DNA of 49,439 nucleotides, from the NCBI GenBank assembly GCA_027334165.1, contig DAHWXM010000001.1, forward strand, positions 1 through 49,439. Reading direction: 5' to 3'. Below the pieces are notes generated by a model that saw only the letters and a program-made list of their open reading frames with translations, ran no database searches and was not told the origin of the DNA. Below are positions 41,839-49,439 of this stretch, one piece after another. Numbering within the stretch: the first letter of the stretch is position 1; each line of letters opens with the position of its first letter. The translations under genes were made by a program, and so were the position numbers. The stretch comes from Microcaldota archaeon (lineage in GTDB: Archaea; Micrarchaeota; Micrarchaeia; Micrarchaeales; CABMGC01).

Positions 41839-42117
41839 CTATTTGAGATAGTCGTAGACACCCTCTCTGCTTTTAAAAAACAACAATAAAATCTCCGGGT
41901 CGTTTCTCTCTATGTGGTATACTAATCGCTTATTGCCAATTCTTATGGAATATGTGTCTTTTGTATGGCGAAGCGCCTTTCCTATGAAATTCTTTTCTGT
42001 GAAAGTGCACGCTTTAATCTGCCCTACCGCGTCGCAAATGTGCTTTAATTCCTCTTTAGTGGTTTTCCTGTAGTCCCTGTCAAATTCACCTGTGGAAAAC
42101 GCCTCCATTTCCCCCAC
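41839..42117 (-). CDS. RelE/ParE-superfamily toxin
   Basis: This 92-residue basic protein has the RelE/ParE fold order: a first helix pair (FDRDYRKTTKEELKHICDAVGQI), KALRHTKDTYSIRIGNKRLVYHIERNDPEILLLFF and a C-terminal REGVYDYLK. The RIGNKRLVYHI strand is characteristic. It begins directly after the antitoxin stop codon. RelE-type toxins cut mRNA on the ribosome, ParE-type ones poison gyrase; the short form with a C-terminal Tyr fits the RelE group better. Confidence 0.85.
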   Translation of the reverse strand: MGEMEAFSTGEFDRDYRKTTKEELKHICDAVGQIKACTFTEKNFIGKALRHTKDTYSIRIGNKRLVYHIERNDPEILLLFFKSREGVYDYLK

Positions 42118-42339
42118 CTATCTGAATTTGTGAACTTTCTCTTTTCCTTTGGATATGTCGTTAAGCATCTTGCCTGCAGCAACTGCGTATAAATCATCAT
42201 CCGTCAGGCCATGCATCTGATCAAATTCGAAGAGCGCAAGCCTAACCGCTTCCGTTTTTGTTTTTGCATAGTTCTCTTCAACCATGCGGTTTATCACCTT
42301 TTCAACGTAACCCTTTACTTCTATGTTGATGTTGGCCAT
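42118..42339 (-). CDS. Ribbon-helix-helix antitoxin
   Basis: The 73-residue protein starts with a ribbon-helix-helix segment (ANINIEVKGYVEKVINRMVEENYAKTKTEAVRLALFEF), which would bind DNA as a dimer, and its C-terminal part (DDLYAVAAGKMLNDISKGKEKVHKF) would wrap the toxin. It is directly upstream of the RelE-like gene with no spacer, as expected for an autoregulated toxin-antitoxin operon. The A+T-rich stretch just upstream (42345-42380) holds the promoter. Confidence 0.83.
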   Translation of the reverse strand: MANINIEVKGYVEKVINRMVEENYAKTKTEAVRLALFEFDQMHGLTDDDLYAVAAGKMLNDISKGKEKVHKFR

Positions 42340-42481
42340 CCTAACACTTATAATATATTATTATAAAAAAAAGTATAAATATATATGCTTGGCACACGTG
42401 CACATAACTCTCAGAATCAATGATAAGTTCTCATGGCCTATTTATAACTTTGGATTCCTACTATCATTAAAACGTGGGAAA

Positions 42482-42886
42482 ATGGACATAGATAACTTCT
42501 TAGGTGCCAGAGAAAAGCTATTAGTCCAATATGGGAATTATTACGCAACCGATAGAAGACTCATAAGATATACTTCCGATATTTTTGGAGAAAATATGAA
42601 GGACATGTACTACGCTCACATAAATTCAATACAATTTACTTCCCAAAGGAACTTGTTAGTATTATCGATCGGAATCATGCTCCTAATTTTTGGAATTTAC
42701 TTGTACATATTCTTCATTCTTGGCCTTATAGGCATAATTATGGGCTTACTTTTCAGAAAAACTGTTTATACGCTAATTGCAAGTAGCGGAGAGAAATGGC
42801 GAATAGACCTGGGCAGGAATCCAAATTCAAACCCACGCGCCAAGAAATTTATCTCCACAATGAGAGAGCATATCAAAGGCCAATAA
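42482..42886 (+). CDS. PH-like (bPH) membrane protein
   Basis: The ATG at 42482 gives a 134-residue protein. The N-terminal DNFLGAREKLLVQYGNYYATDRRLIRY resembles the first strands of bacterial/archaeal PH domains (bPH), and a pair of membrane helices (about 58-100) interrupts it, as in YdbS-like proteins, before the last strand TLIASSGEKWRIDLG. A TATA-like atttataac near 42440-42448 supports this start and not the longer frame upstream, which overlaps the antitoxin. Function unknown. Confidence 0.7.
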   Translation: MDIDNFLGAREKLLVQYGNYYATDRRLIRYTSDIFGENMKDMYYAHINSIQFTSQRNLLVLSIGIMLLIFGIYLYIFFILGLIGIIMGLLFRKTVYTLIASSGEKWRIDLGRNPNSNPRAKKFISTMREHIKGQ

Positions 42887-42898
42887 TTTTCGGAAGAA

Positions 42899-44413
42899 GT
42901 GTCCAAAAAATCTGGAATTACGGATAATATGGGAAAGACTAAATCCAAAGAAAATCTATCTGGTCTGTGGGTCGGGATAATAATGGCACTGGTCGGCATT
43001 GCCGGGCTAATTCTTTTTACAATGCCATCGAACCAATTAGGAAATCAAAGCAAACCATATAATGCAAGTTTAGGTTATCAAGGAAGCGGGTATTATGCTT
43101 CTAATTCTCATAAATTTTACGCCATGAATATCAGCCAATTTAATCAAAATGTAGGTACGTTGAACAGCGCTTCTACTGTACCAACTACATCTCTCTACTA
43201 TACAACTACTCAGCCAACAACATCAATTTTTTATAATATCACTCAAACTTGCCAAGCTGGATATATTTATGGAAGTGATGGGCTGTGTCATTCTGAATGC
43301 GGTACATCCAGAACATATTGCACTACCGGCAGTTATTGCTATAACAATCAATGTGTTACATGTCAATCTGGTTATGTTTTAGGTAGTGATGGATTATGTC
43401 ATCAAACATGTGAAAGCTCTACAAAGTATTGTACTGGTTCAAATTCCTACTGCTACAACAATCAATGTGTTTCATGTTCCAATGGGGATTACTTAGGAAC
43501 TAATGGGCATTGCTATCCATATACTGGTAATACTACATCTACCACAATCCCTTACACTACTACAATAAATCCATTGCCTACTACTTCACAACAAAGTTCA
43601 CATGGCATACAAAACAATAATTTTACATTCACCTTCACCTTGCTTAACGGAACTGAAGACAAATGGGAATTTCCAATAACAACTTACAATTATTATGTTG
43701 CGGAGCCTAGAATTTTACCTATATTGCATTTCAATATTAGTGATAAAGAGTATGGCTATCCGGATTATCGTGGTGTAATTACTCCACGTTTCTTTGCTAA
43801 TGTGACACCTGAGTTAACCAAAAGACATAATGCTCAGCAATTCGTAAACGAAGTTGTAAATCTCAAAAATCAACTAACGACATATAGCATAGTCTTCGAG
43901 AATCAATCTATTTATCCGGCAGAAATATTGGGTTCTGGTCAAGGGGATTGTAAGGATATCGGTGTGTTGATGGCGAGTATACTAGAAACTGGAAACATAG
44001 AAGCTAACTACGGTATGCAAATAGAATTTGTTTATGTCAATGCGTCAAATTTAGACTCACAAAACCAGATACCAAATCATCTAATTTTGTATATAAAATT
44101 TGCTAATGGTACCAGTGAATTTGTTGATACGACTGACGTACTTCAATCGGACAATTTCGTATCAGGAGCTATTTATGGCTGGTATGAAAATCTAACTTGC
44201 ACTATGAATGGATGTAAGACTCAAACTTTATGCAACGGTGCTTATTGCGATGGTGTTTATTACTATACAAGCGAGGATCACTATAATTACTGTACAAACT
44301 CTGAAGATGTTATAGGCGCAGATAACTATTGTCATGAATCTTGTGGCAAAGTATGGGGCTACTATTGCAGCAGCGGTTACTCTTGCGATTATCAAGGCTA
44401 TTGTGCTACTTAG
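42899..44413 (+). CDS. Membrane-anchored transglutaminase-like protein with Cys-rich repeats
   Basis: The 504-residue protein has one N-terminal membrane helix (22-42). Two and a half Cys-rich repeats follow (about 118-207), each with GSDGLCH, YCYNNQC and YC-type cores, then a Thr/Pro linker. The transglutaminase-like core has GSGQGDCKDIGVLMAS (Cys351), IPNHLILYI (His394) and FVDTTD (Asp410), an intact Cys-His-Asp triad. A last Cys-rich part resembles the first repeats. Start is GTG 42899 or ATG 42929. It would act outside the cell, cross-linking or cleaving amide bonds; substrate unknown. Confidence 0.78.
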   Translation: MSKKSGITDNMGKTKSKENLSGLWVGIIMALVGIAGLILFTMPSNQLGNQSKPYNASLGYQGSGYYASNSHKFYAMNISQFNQNVGTLNSASTVPTTSLYYTTTQPTTSIFYNITQTCQAGYIYGSDGLCHSECGTSRTYCTTGSYCYNNQCVTCQSGYVLGSDGLCHQTCESSTKYCTGSNSYCYNNQCVSCSNGDYLGTNGHCYPYTGNTTSTTIPYTTTINPLPTTSQQSSHGIQNNNFTFTFTLLNGTEDKWEFPITTYNYYVAEPRILPILHFNISDKEYGYPDYRGVITPRFFANVTPELTKRHNAQQFVNEVVNLKNQLTTYSIVFENQSIYPAEILGSGQGDCKDIGVLMASILETGNIEANYGMQIEFVYVNASNLDSQNQIPNHLILYIKFANGTSEFVDTTDVLQSDNFVSGAIYGWYENLTCTMNGCKTQTLCNGAYCDGVYYYTSEDHYNYCTNSEDVIGADNYCHESCGKVWGYYCSSGYSCDYQGYCAT

Positions 44414-44551
44414 GATAGCGTTGGCGTATCATGATCGATAAAAATTCTTAAGAATCCGATAGAGCAGTAGATCAGTTACTAAAATGGTATCGTAATCAGA
44501 AGATAGAGAAAGGTAGAGATAATCTAATGTTTAAAGCTATTAGAGGTTTAA

Positions 44552-44827
44552 GACCCTTTAGAGAAGGGCGTCGTATTAGAGATTGGCAGATTAACTTACA
44601 AAGGCGAGTCAGTAAATGTCTATCTTCCAAAACGTGTATGCGAAGCTCTTAAATTAGACCGAGATAGAGATTCCGCTCTTGTAATAGTACCGGTTGATAA
44701 ACATAGTTTCTTATTAGTCAAAGATTCAGCTGTAATTAAAAAGCTCAAACCTAAAATATTGACTCTAAGAAGAAAGGCAGAAAAGTTAAAGAAGTATGGT
44801 CTCGGGCCACATTATGCAAAATCTTAA
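44552..44827 (+). pseudogene. AbrB-like fragment without start codon
   Basis: Between two genes lies an open frame after a TAA at 44549 with no ATG, GTG or TTG. Its product reads VVLEIGRLTYKGESVNVYLPKRVCEALKLDRDRDSALVIVPVDK, the swapped-hairpin AbrB/SpoVT pattern, followed by a helical tail to TAA 44825-44827. A neighbouring frame (from about 44465) seems to have lost its other part: RAVDQLLKWYRNQKIEKGRDN. A frameshifted, decayed regulator is the simplest reading. The remaining bases from 44414 hold nothing else. Confidence 0.45.
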
Positions 44828-44862
44828 CAGTTTTTGCATTCAAATTATGTATGGAGGAGTAT

Positions 44863-45456
44863 ATGGTAAATTTAACTGATGAACAAAAGAAAGATTATTT
44901 AAATGGGACTTTTTACTATGAAACTACAGAGCTATTTAATGGCTTGCAGTTCCTTAGATACAATAACAAACTGTTAAAAAACAATGAAATTGACACTGCA
45001 GTTTTCACAATAAACAACAACATAGCAATAGAGCATATATTGTTACATTCACGTGCCTTCGACGAATTTTTTTATAAAGGAATATCAAAACAAAATAAAG
45101 GGATACAACAAAAAGACAACTTAAATGTGAGAGCTGTCGATTACATTTCAGACTGGAAAGGAATACGCAAACCAAAGTCAATTGTAATGCTTGAAAAGTG
45201 GACAAATATACAAATACATCATATGGATTGGAGACGGCTGATCGTCGAATATAAAGATAAGGAGTGGGATTTAACTACGCTAGTAAAAGATCTTTTAATT
45301 ATAATAGATAGTTTTCTTGATAAAATAGACAAAAAATATCATGGAGACAATACTAAGGCTCTCAAAAGTAAGCTTAACAGATATATTGCTATAACAATAA
45401 AGGAAGAGTTAATTTTCAAGTCGGTTAAGACAGGAACCTCGGTAACCTTTGTATAA
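44863..45456 (+). CDS. Unknown A+T-rich island protein
   Basis: This 197-residue soluble protein is helical, with a segment FTINNNIAIEHILLHSRAFDEFFY and a later WDLTTLVKDLLIIIDSFLDKIDKKYHG. The His and the helix-rich fold faintly recall HEPN-like or four-helix proteins, but without a clear motif. The ATG at 44863 is preferred because ggaggag (44853-44859) is a good ribosome-binding site; ATG 44851 lies inside that site. Codon use is strongly A+T-rich. Confidence 0.65.
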   Translation: MVNLTDEQKKDYLNGTFYYETTELFNGLQFLRYNNKLLKNNEIDTAVFTINNNIAIEHILLHSRAFDEFFYKGISKQNKGIQQKDNLNVRAVDYISDWKGIRKPKSIVMLEKWTNIQIHHMDWRRLIVEYKDKEWDLTTLVKDLLIIIDSFLDKIDKKYHGDNTKALKSKLNRYIAITIKEELIFKSVKTGTSVTFV

Positions 45457-45478
45457 TAAACAACCTGTGAGTGTTTGA

Positions 45479-46981
45479 ATGTCGTATGAAATACCTATTT
45501 TTGGTGTTTGGACAGTATTCATAATGCTGATCCTTAGTTTTATTATTACTAGGACCTATTTTACTCTTAATAATAAAGAAGAAAGACGAGAGTGGGAGAC
45601 ATTATCAGAGACTGAAAAGTTGTTTTATTTTGTGTTAATTGGGGGCTTGGTCTTTCTATTTGGCAGCATACTTATACTGAGTAACTTTTCTTTTTTTACA
45701 ACATCGCCGTATAACTCTTTAGTTTATCTGAAAGAAATCAATCACTTACTATCATATTTTTTCAATATAAATTCATATAATTCAATCACGGGGATTTTAT
45801 TAAATTTCTTGGCCCTTTACTTAATGCTTCCATCATTATCACTTTTAATTGGAGCGTTAATGGCAAAAGCTGTTAAAAAAGAACAACAGTTAAGTTTTTC
45901 AACTATAATCTTCTATATCCTTCTTCCATTAATAATAATACTTATCGTAGACAACGTATTGTTTTTTACTATTAGGACCTCAGGAGTTTATTATTTGGAC
46001 AGAAATATAGCCTCATCCTATATTGTAATTGCAGATATCTTGGCTGCGGCAGTAATTACTGCTAATATTTACTTATTTGCAAGACAAAATGGATATTATG
46101 GGTATAATCTGACTAAATTTTTGATAACTATTAAAGATGGAATTGATTTTAAATCGCCATTTCCTTACCCATATCTATTATGTTTCATTGTAATCGGAGC
46201 GTTCTCTGGATTTGGTTACTTTGTTTCATTTTATCAATATCCTTACATAGCTAACCACGCACTAAGTTTTAATTACACGTCACTAAATGGTACGTACTCC
46301 TTGGTAGATAATGTTTCGTCCGCATATGAACTTGCTAATAATTATATATTGAAGATAGCTCTTAGGTATACCTCGGGGAGCCCAGTCCAGATAGCAATCA
46401 TTCCGCTTAATTACTCACTTAATGATAGCAATCTTGTGGCAGGCTTATTTCCACAAAGGACAAGTCTGATAGGTATAGGAACTTCATCTTACATTACCTA
46501 TGACTTCTATTGCTATAATGACACAGATGGAAATGTTACCATAAATAGTAATTGTAATGCAAAAGAAAGCAGATATCTAGTTGTGGATAATATTGGGACG
46601 AATACTACCTATTTGCCCAAGTATGATGCGCTTGAGTTCCTCGTTTCGTCTCCAATTATTAATTCCTCCTTTTATAATATCTCAAAATCAGCAACGTGCA
46701 ATATGACGTTGTGTAATGTTACATTGACGTTTAATTCTCACAATTCTTTATTTACTTTAGATAATTTTACAGTATTATTTCCTTTCAATAACTATTCATC
46801 TCTAAATTTGTCGATGCACCCAGGACATTGTAGCGATATAAATGGTACACAATATTGTTCGTTGTCTCCTATCGATATTGGTCAGACGGTTTTGCTTACC
46901 CGCAATTCCATAACAATAAATAAACTTGTTATTCCTCAAAATAACGTAGTGACCCTTGATTTACACGCAAGTACGCACTAG
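45479..46981 (+). CDS. Multi-pass membrane protein with extracellular domain, unknown
   Basis: This 500-residue protein has about six membrane helices in the first 265 residues (at roughly 8-28, 50-70, 95-125, 140-165, 180-205 and 235-255). A C-terminal outer region of about 235 residues is rich in sequons (NYT, NGT, NDS, NIS, NMT) and has several cysteines in pairs. It begins 22 bases after the preceding gene. No family was recognised; it is plausibly an envelope component brought in with the island. Confidence 0.65.
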   Translation: MSYEIPIFGVWTVFIMLILSFIITRTYFTLNNKEERREWETLSETEKLFYFVLIGGLVFLFGSILILSNFSFFTTSPYNSLVYLKEINHLLSYFFNINSYNSITGILLNFLALYLMLPSLSLLIGALMAKAVKKEQQLSFSTIIFYILLPLIIILIVDNVLFFTIRTSGVYYLDRNIASSYIVIADILAAAVITANIYLFARQNGYYGYNLTKFLITIKDGIDFKSPFPYPYLLCFIVIGAFSGFGYFVSFYQYPYIANHALSFNYTSLNGTYSLVDNVSSAYELANNYILKIALRYTSGSPVQIAIIPLNYSLNDSNLVAGLFPQRTSLIGIGTSSYITYDFYCYNDTDGNVTINSNCNAKESRYLVVDNIGTNTTYLPKYDALEFLVSSPIINSSFYNISKSATCNMTLCNVTLTFNSHNSLFTLDNFTVLFPFNNYSSLNLSMHPGHCSDINGTQYCSLSPIDIGQTVLLTRNSITINKLVIPQNNVVTLDLHASTH

Positions 46982-46986
46982 CCCAA

Positions 46987-47214
46987 TTATCCTATATCTT
47001 TCCAGTTAGTTTTTAAAATCCAAAACAAAAGAACAAATATTGCAATCCCACATAATGAGAAGATAAAGGCCAGGACATTTCTGACCAAAACATTTGATGG
47101 CTGTACTAAGGTGTAACTTATCGCAAAGAAACTAATTGCCACACCGCCAAGTCATATTATGATGGCGAGCATACTAAACTTGAGATTTGGATCTACGACC
47201 TTTTTCTTTGGCAT
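46987..47214 (-). pseudogene. Small two-helix membrane protein with an in-frame TGA
   Basis: On the reverse strand from ATG 47214, a frame reads MPKKKVVDPNLKFSMLAIII, then TGA (47152-47154), then LGGVAISFFAISYTLVQPS, RNVLAFIFSLCGIAIF and ends at TAA 46987-46989. Without the TGA it would be a 75-residue protein with two membrane helices, the first of which would span the stop. The stop is in place of what is most simply a Gly codon (GGA). TGA is a normal stop in the neighbouring genes, so this is probably a nonsense mutation. Confidence 0.55.
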
Positions 47215-47290
47215 TATATCAAATATAATCGGCCATTAAAGTATAAAAATGTTCAAAATCGGGATTCTGTATATAACCCCAAAGCGCAAA

Positions 47291-47364
47291 CGGGGGGCCT
47301 GGGATTTGAACCCAAGTCTCCAAGTCCCGAACCTGGAAGCCTAACCAAGCTAGCCGAGCCCCCC
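47291..47364 (-). tRNA. tRNA-Pro(CGG)
   Basis: Read on the reverse strand, the acceptor stem is ggggggc (47364-47358) with gcccccc (47298-47292). The anticodon stem-loop is ccagg-ttcgggA-cttgg with anticodon CGG, and the T arm is ttggg-ttcaaat-cccag. N73 would be G (47291), which is unusual to my knowledge for tRNA-Pro. No intron and no encoded CCA. Its 3' end borders the A+T-rich island. Confidence 0.9.
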
Positions 47365-47374
47365 TTTCTATCAT

Positions 47375-48481
47375 TCAGAGTATTGCTGCACCGTTTTTAG
47401 TGACGACCACATCATCTTCGATCCTAGCGCCGCCGAACCCCTCTATGTAGATGCCAGGCTCTACTGAGGTAACGGTGCCTGCCTTGAGCCTGAATTTCGC
47501 GCCGGGCCAGAGCCCAGGGCCGTCGTGGACCTCTATGCCGACAGAGTGCCCTAATGCATGTGTGAATTTACCCTTATATATACCACCGTTGGCCCTCTCT
47601 ATGTGCTCCTGCGCCACCATGTGCGGCTTGTTGGCCAACACCCCTTCCTTTATTGACTTTATGGCGAGAGACTGCGCCTCCTTGACGGTGCTTATAACCG
47701 CCATCTTTTTGTCGTAGTCCGGTATCGTCTTCCTGTCGCTTCCGAAGAGGAACGTCCTTGTGACGTCAGAACAGTAATTGTCCACCTTCGCGCCAACGTC
47801 CATCAGCACGAAATCTCCGTACTTCAGTTTAGTGTTGTCTGGCATGTGGTGCGGGAGCGCGGCGTTCTTGCCGAAGCAGACTATGGTGCTGAACGCGGTT
47901 CCGTCCGCACCAAGCGTGCGTATGGCGTTCTCGAAGATCGCGGCAAGTTCCTTCTCGGTCATGCCCTCCCTGAGGGACTTTCTCGCAATCTCTATCGCCT
48001 TCTTGGTGATGGTGCTTCCCTTCCTTATCCTTGCGATCTCGGCATCGCTTTTGACGAGTCTGACAGCGGTGAAGGCGTCAGAAACGCTGGTCAGTTTTTT
48101 GGGCGCGTACCTCTTTTTAATCCTGAGATAGTAGCCGTACGGAAGGAAATCCGCGTTTATGCCTATCGCCTTTCCTGAAATCTTCCTTTTCAAAAGGTCC
48201 AGCTTGGTCTTGGAGTCTACGTTTACTACCGTCATACCCTTTGGCTTCTGCGCCATCGCGGTGCCATACTCCAGCGGCGAGGTGAAGAGCGTCACTGTGC
48301 CATTCCTTCTTTCGAGCAGAAGCATGCTGGATTCGAATATCCCGCTCGTGAAGTCGGTCATGTATACGAAATTAGGGTCTTCGCTGTTCGTGTTTACAAG
48401 GAGTATGGCATTCAAACCAATGGCTTCCTTGCGCGCGAATACTCCGTGAAGCCTGTCTTTCTGCACTTTTCTGCCGATCAT
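47375..48481 (-). CDS. pepQ: Xaa-Pro dipeptidase/aminopeptidase (M24B)
   Basis: The 368-residue M24 metallopeptidase releases N-terminal residues before proline or cleaves Xaa-Pro dipeptides. After a creatinase-like N-terminal domain (1-125) the pita-bread domain shows all five metal ligands: VLMDVGA (Asp), YCSDVTRTF (Asp), THALGHSVGIEVHDGPG (His), VTSVEPGIYIEG (Glu) and GARIEDDVVV (Glu). Length fits archaeal PepQ. The start at 48481 faces the divergent NreA gene across 58 bases. Confidence 0.92.
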   Translation of the reverse strand: MIGRKVQKDRLHGVFARKEAIGLNAILLVNTNSEDPNFVYMTDFTSGIFESSMLLLERRNGTVTLFTSPLEYGTAMAQKPKGMTVVNVDSKTKLDLLKRKISGKAIGINADFLPYGYYLRIKKRYAPKKLTSVSDAFTAVRLVKSDAEIARIRKGSTITKKAIEIARKSLREGMTEKELAAIFENAIRTLGADGTAFSTIVCFGKNAALPHHMPDNTKLKYGDFVLMDVGAKVDNYCSDVTRTFLFGSDRKTIPDYDKKMAVISTVKEAQSLAIKSIKEGVLANKPHMVAQEHIERANGGIYKGKFTHALGHSVGIEVHDGPGLWPGAKFRLKAGTVTSVEPGIYIEGFGGARIEDDVVVTKNGAAIL

Positions 48482-48539
48482 TCATTCAGCCCTGTAAGGT
48501 ATATAATCCTGCGAAGATAAATAGCTTCAGGGGGTGCGG

Positions 48540-49439
48540 ATGGAGACGGCGAACCTTGTAGTGAAGAGGACTACTTCAGTTTACCACAACATGCAGGATC
48601 CATACCTGCTAAAATACTACTACAAGTCCCAGGTGCTCAACAGGCTCCAGAGCAACGAGGTCACGGGCTCCTCGCCTCCTGACATATTCATAGGCAGATT
48701 CGGGTACCCGCACGTGTACATCGGGCCGCTGGTGCCTCCGGAAACGGGCGACACATCGATAATGGGAATGCCGGAGCAGTGGGTGGGCATGAGCATACCG
48801 AAGATCGTCGAAATGCGGTCCATGCTCGTGCGCGGAATGTACCGCACCAAGATCACCAACGCGGACAACGGCCGCATAGAGGAGATGATAAAGGAGCTGG
48901 CGCTGGCAGACAAGTACGGGTCCGTGGAGGAGAAGCTCTCCAAGAGGCCGTCACTCGGAATGCGGCTGGACGAGAACAGCCAGCCGTACGGCCCGAGCGC
49001 GGTCATGAAGGACATGGCGCTCGGCAACATAAAGGCCAATAAGGACATAGAGAAGGCGTACAGCGACACCGCGATGACCGCTACGAATGCCATAGTGGAA
49101 CTCTACAACAAGGGCACTCCCGTTTCCAAGATTCAGAAATCCCTGTCTGCCGGCATCCTGGGGGTCTCTTCCAGGAGGAAATTCGTGCCGACCCGATGGA
49201 GTATAACCGCTGTAGACGACACGCTCTCGAAGAACAGGCTGCTCACAGTCAAGGAGAATCAGCCAATCGACTCAATAAGGCTCTATCTCAACACGGCGCT
49301 TGACAACAGGTGGGCCATACTCATGGTGCCCGGAAGTTGGGAGTACGAGCTTGTCGAAGCGTGGTATCCAAACACCACGTGGAATAGGGAGGGCGCGGAG
49401 ATAGCAATCTATTCATCGTACGAACCATTCGATGGTCGC
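48540..49439 (+). CDS. nreA: NreA DNA repair protein (3' end outside window)
   Basis: The frame is open from ATG 48540 to the right edge (300 codons), so the gene is truncated. It matches the archaeal NreA family involved in DNA repair and PCNA binding: GSSPPDIFIGRFGYPHVYIGPLVPPE, a GDTS and PEQWVG segment, RSMLVRGMYR, LGMRLDENSQPYGPSAVMKD, and later SSRRKFVPTRWSITAVDDTLS. A gggggtg stretch (48530-48536) serves as ribosome-binding site. The PIP-box normally near the C-terminus is beyond the window. Confidence 0.93.
   Translation, partial: METANLVVKRTTSVYHNMQDPYLLKYYYKSQVLNRLQSNEVTGSSPPDIFIGRFGYPHVYIGPLVPPETGDTSIMGMPEQWVGMSIPKIVEMRSMLVRGMYRTKITNADNGRIEEMIKELALADKYGSVEEKLSKRPSLGMRLDENSQPYGPSAVMKDMALGNIKANKDIEKAYSDTAMTATNAIVELYNKGTPVSKIQKSLSAGILGVSSRRKFVPTRWSITAVDDTLSKNRLLTVKENQPIDSIRLYLNTALDNRWAILMVPGSWEYELVEAWYPNTTWNREGAEIAIYSSYEPFDGR

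Larger units (their letters stand above)
40016..47290. other. A+T-rich accessory island ending at tRNA-Pro
   Basis: From about 40.0 kb to the 3' end of tRNA-Pro the sequence is clearly richer in A and T than the genes on both sides and holds defence-like and surface genes plus several broken frames. No integrase, transposase or obvious target-site repeat was seen. Foreign origin is likely from composition and gene content; the route of entry is unknown. Confidence 0.6.

Noticed and set aside
47291-47320. tRNA-Pro 3' end as an attachment site for the island
   Set aside because: No second copy of the tRNA 3' sequence was seen near 40.0 kb and no integrase gene is present; adjacency alone is not enough to annotate att sites.
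1-49439. CRISPR array or cas genes
   Set aside because: No regularly spaced direct repeats of 20-40 bases with unique spacers and no Cas-like protein were seen; the only regular repeats are the 12-base coding repeats at 270-490.

Overview
The window reads as a chromosomal segment of a small-genome DPANN archaeon, most likely Micrarchaeota (ARMAN-like). The basis is an archaeal-order ribosomal protein run led by RNase P subunit Rpp29, archaeal-only families (DnaG-type primase, Hjc, NreA, DUF373, RibL), an intron-bearing tRNA-Ser, TATA-box leaderless promoters mixed with GGTGA/GGAGG ribosome-binding sites, and a set of class III signal (QSxxEY) pilin-like proteins carrying LamG domains. The phylum call is inference from these proteins; no rRNA gene is present.

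Layout. 1-7.8 kb: cell-surface block with a Ser/Thr-rich cysteine-ended surface protein, three anchored or multi-pass unknowns, and three LamG pilin-like paralogues with Holliday junction resolvase Hjc between them. 8.0-9.7 kb: a small Toprim protein and DnaG. 9.8-15.9 kb: CysN and CysD (sulfate adenylyltransferase) with an unknown small protein, a GalU-type UDP-glucose pyrophosphorylase, a ZIP transporter, an SQD1/Agl3-type UDP-sulfoquinovose synthase and a methyltransferase. 16.2-18.6 kb: a tandem Lrp-like regulator with a structured promoter, and several small proteins including a 55-residue zinc finger. 18.6-23.2 kb: OMP decarboxylase, a heptose-kinase-type GHMP kinase, a glycosyltransferase and DUF373. 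23.3-31.4 kb: tRNA-Ser, two SDR enzymes, DUF998, HMG-CoA reductase, a NiCoT transporter, a DUF4382 surface protein and FAD synthase. 31.5-37.4 kb: Rpp29 plus twelve ribosomal proteins (uS17 to uS5). 37.5-40.0 kb: LUD protein, an unknown, MazG and a fourth LamG pilin-like protein. 40.0-47.3 kb: an A+T-rich island up to tRNA-Pro with a decayed MvaI/BcnI-like restriction enzyme, a HEPN-motif protein, a RelE/RHH toxin-antitoxin pair, a PH-domain protein, a transglutaminase-like surface protein, unknowns and pseudogenes. 47.4 kb to the end: Xaa-Pro peptidase and the start of NreA.

How the genes fit together. The most coherent theme is surface glycan and envelope building. GalU makes UDP-glucose, CysD/CysN activates sulfate, and the SQD1 homologue would join UDP-glucose and sulfite into UDP-sulfoquinovose, a sugar known from N-glycans of acidophilic archaea. 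The step from APS to sulfite is not encoded here. The GHMP kinase and glycosyltransferase nearby fit the same theme, and the many sequon-rich secreted proteins are plausible acceptors. The low-G+C island is the accessory part, with defence-like genes and several broken reading frames.
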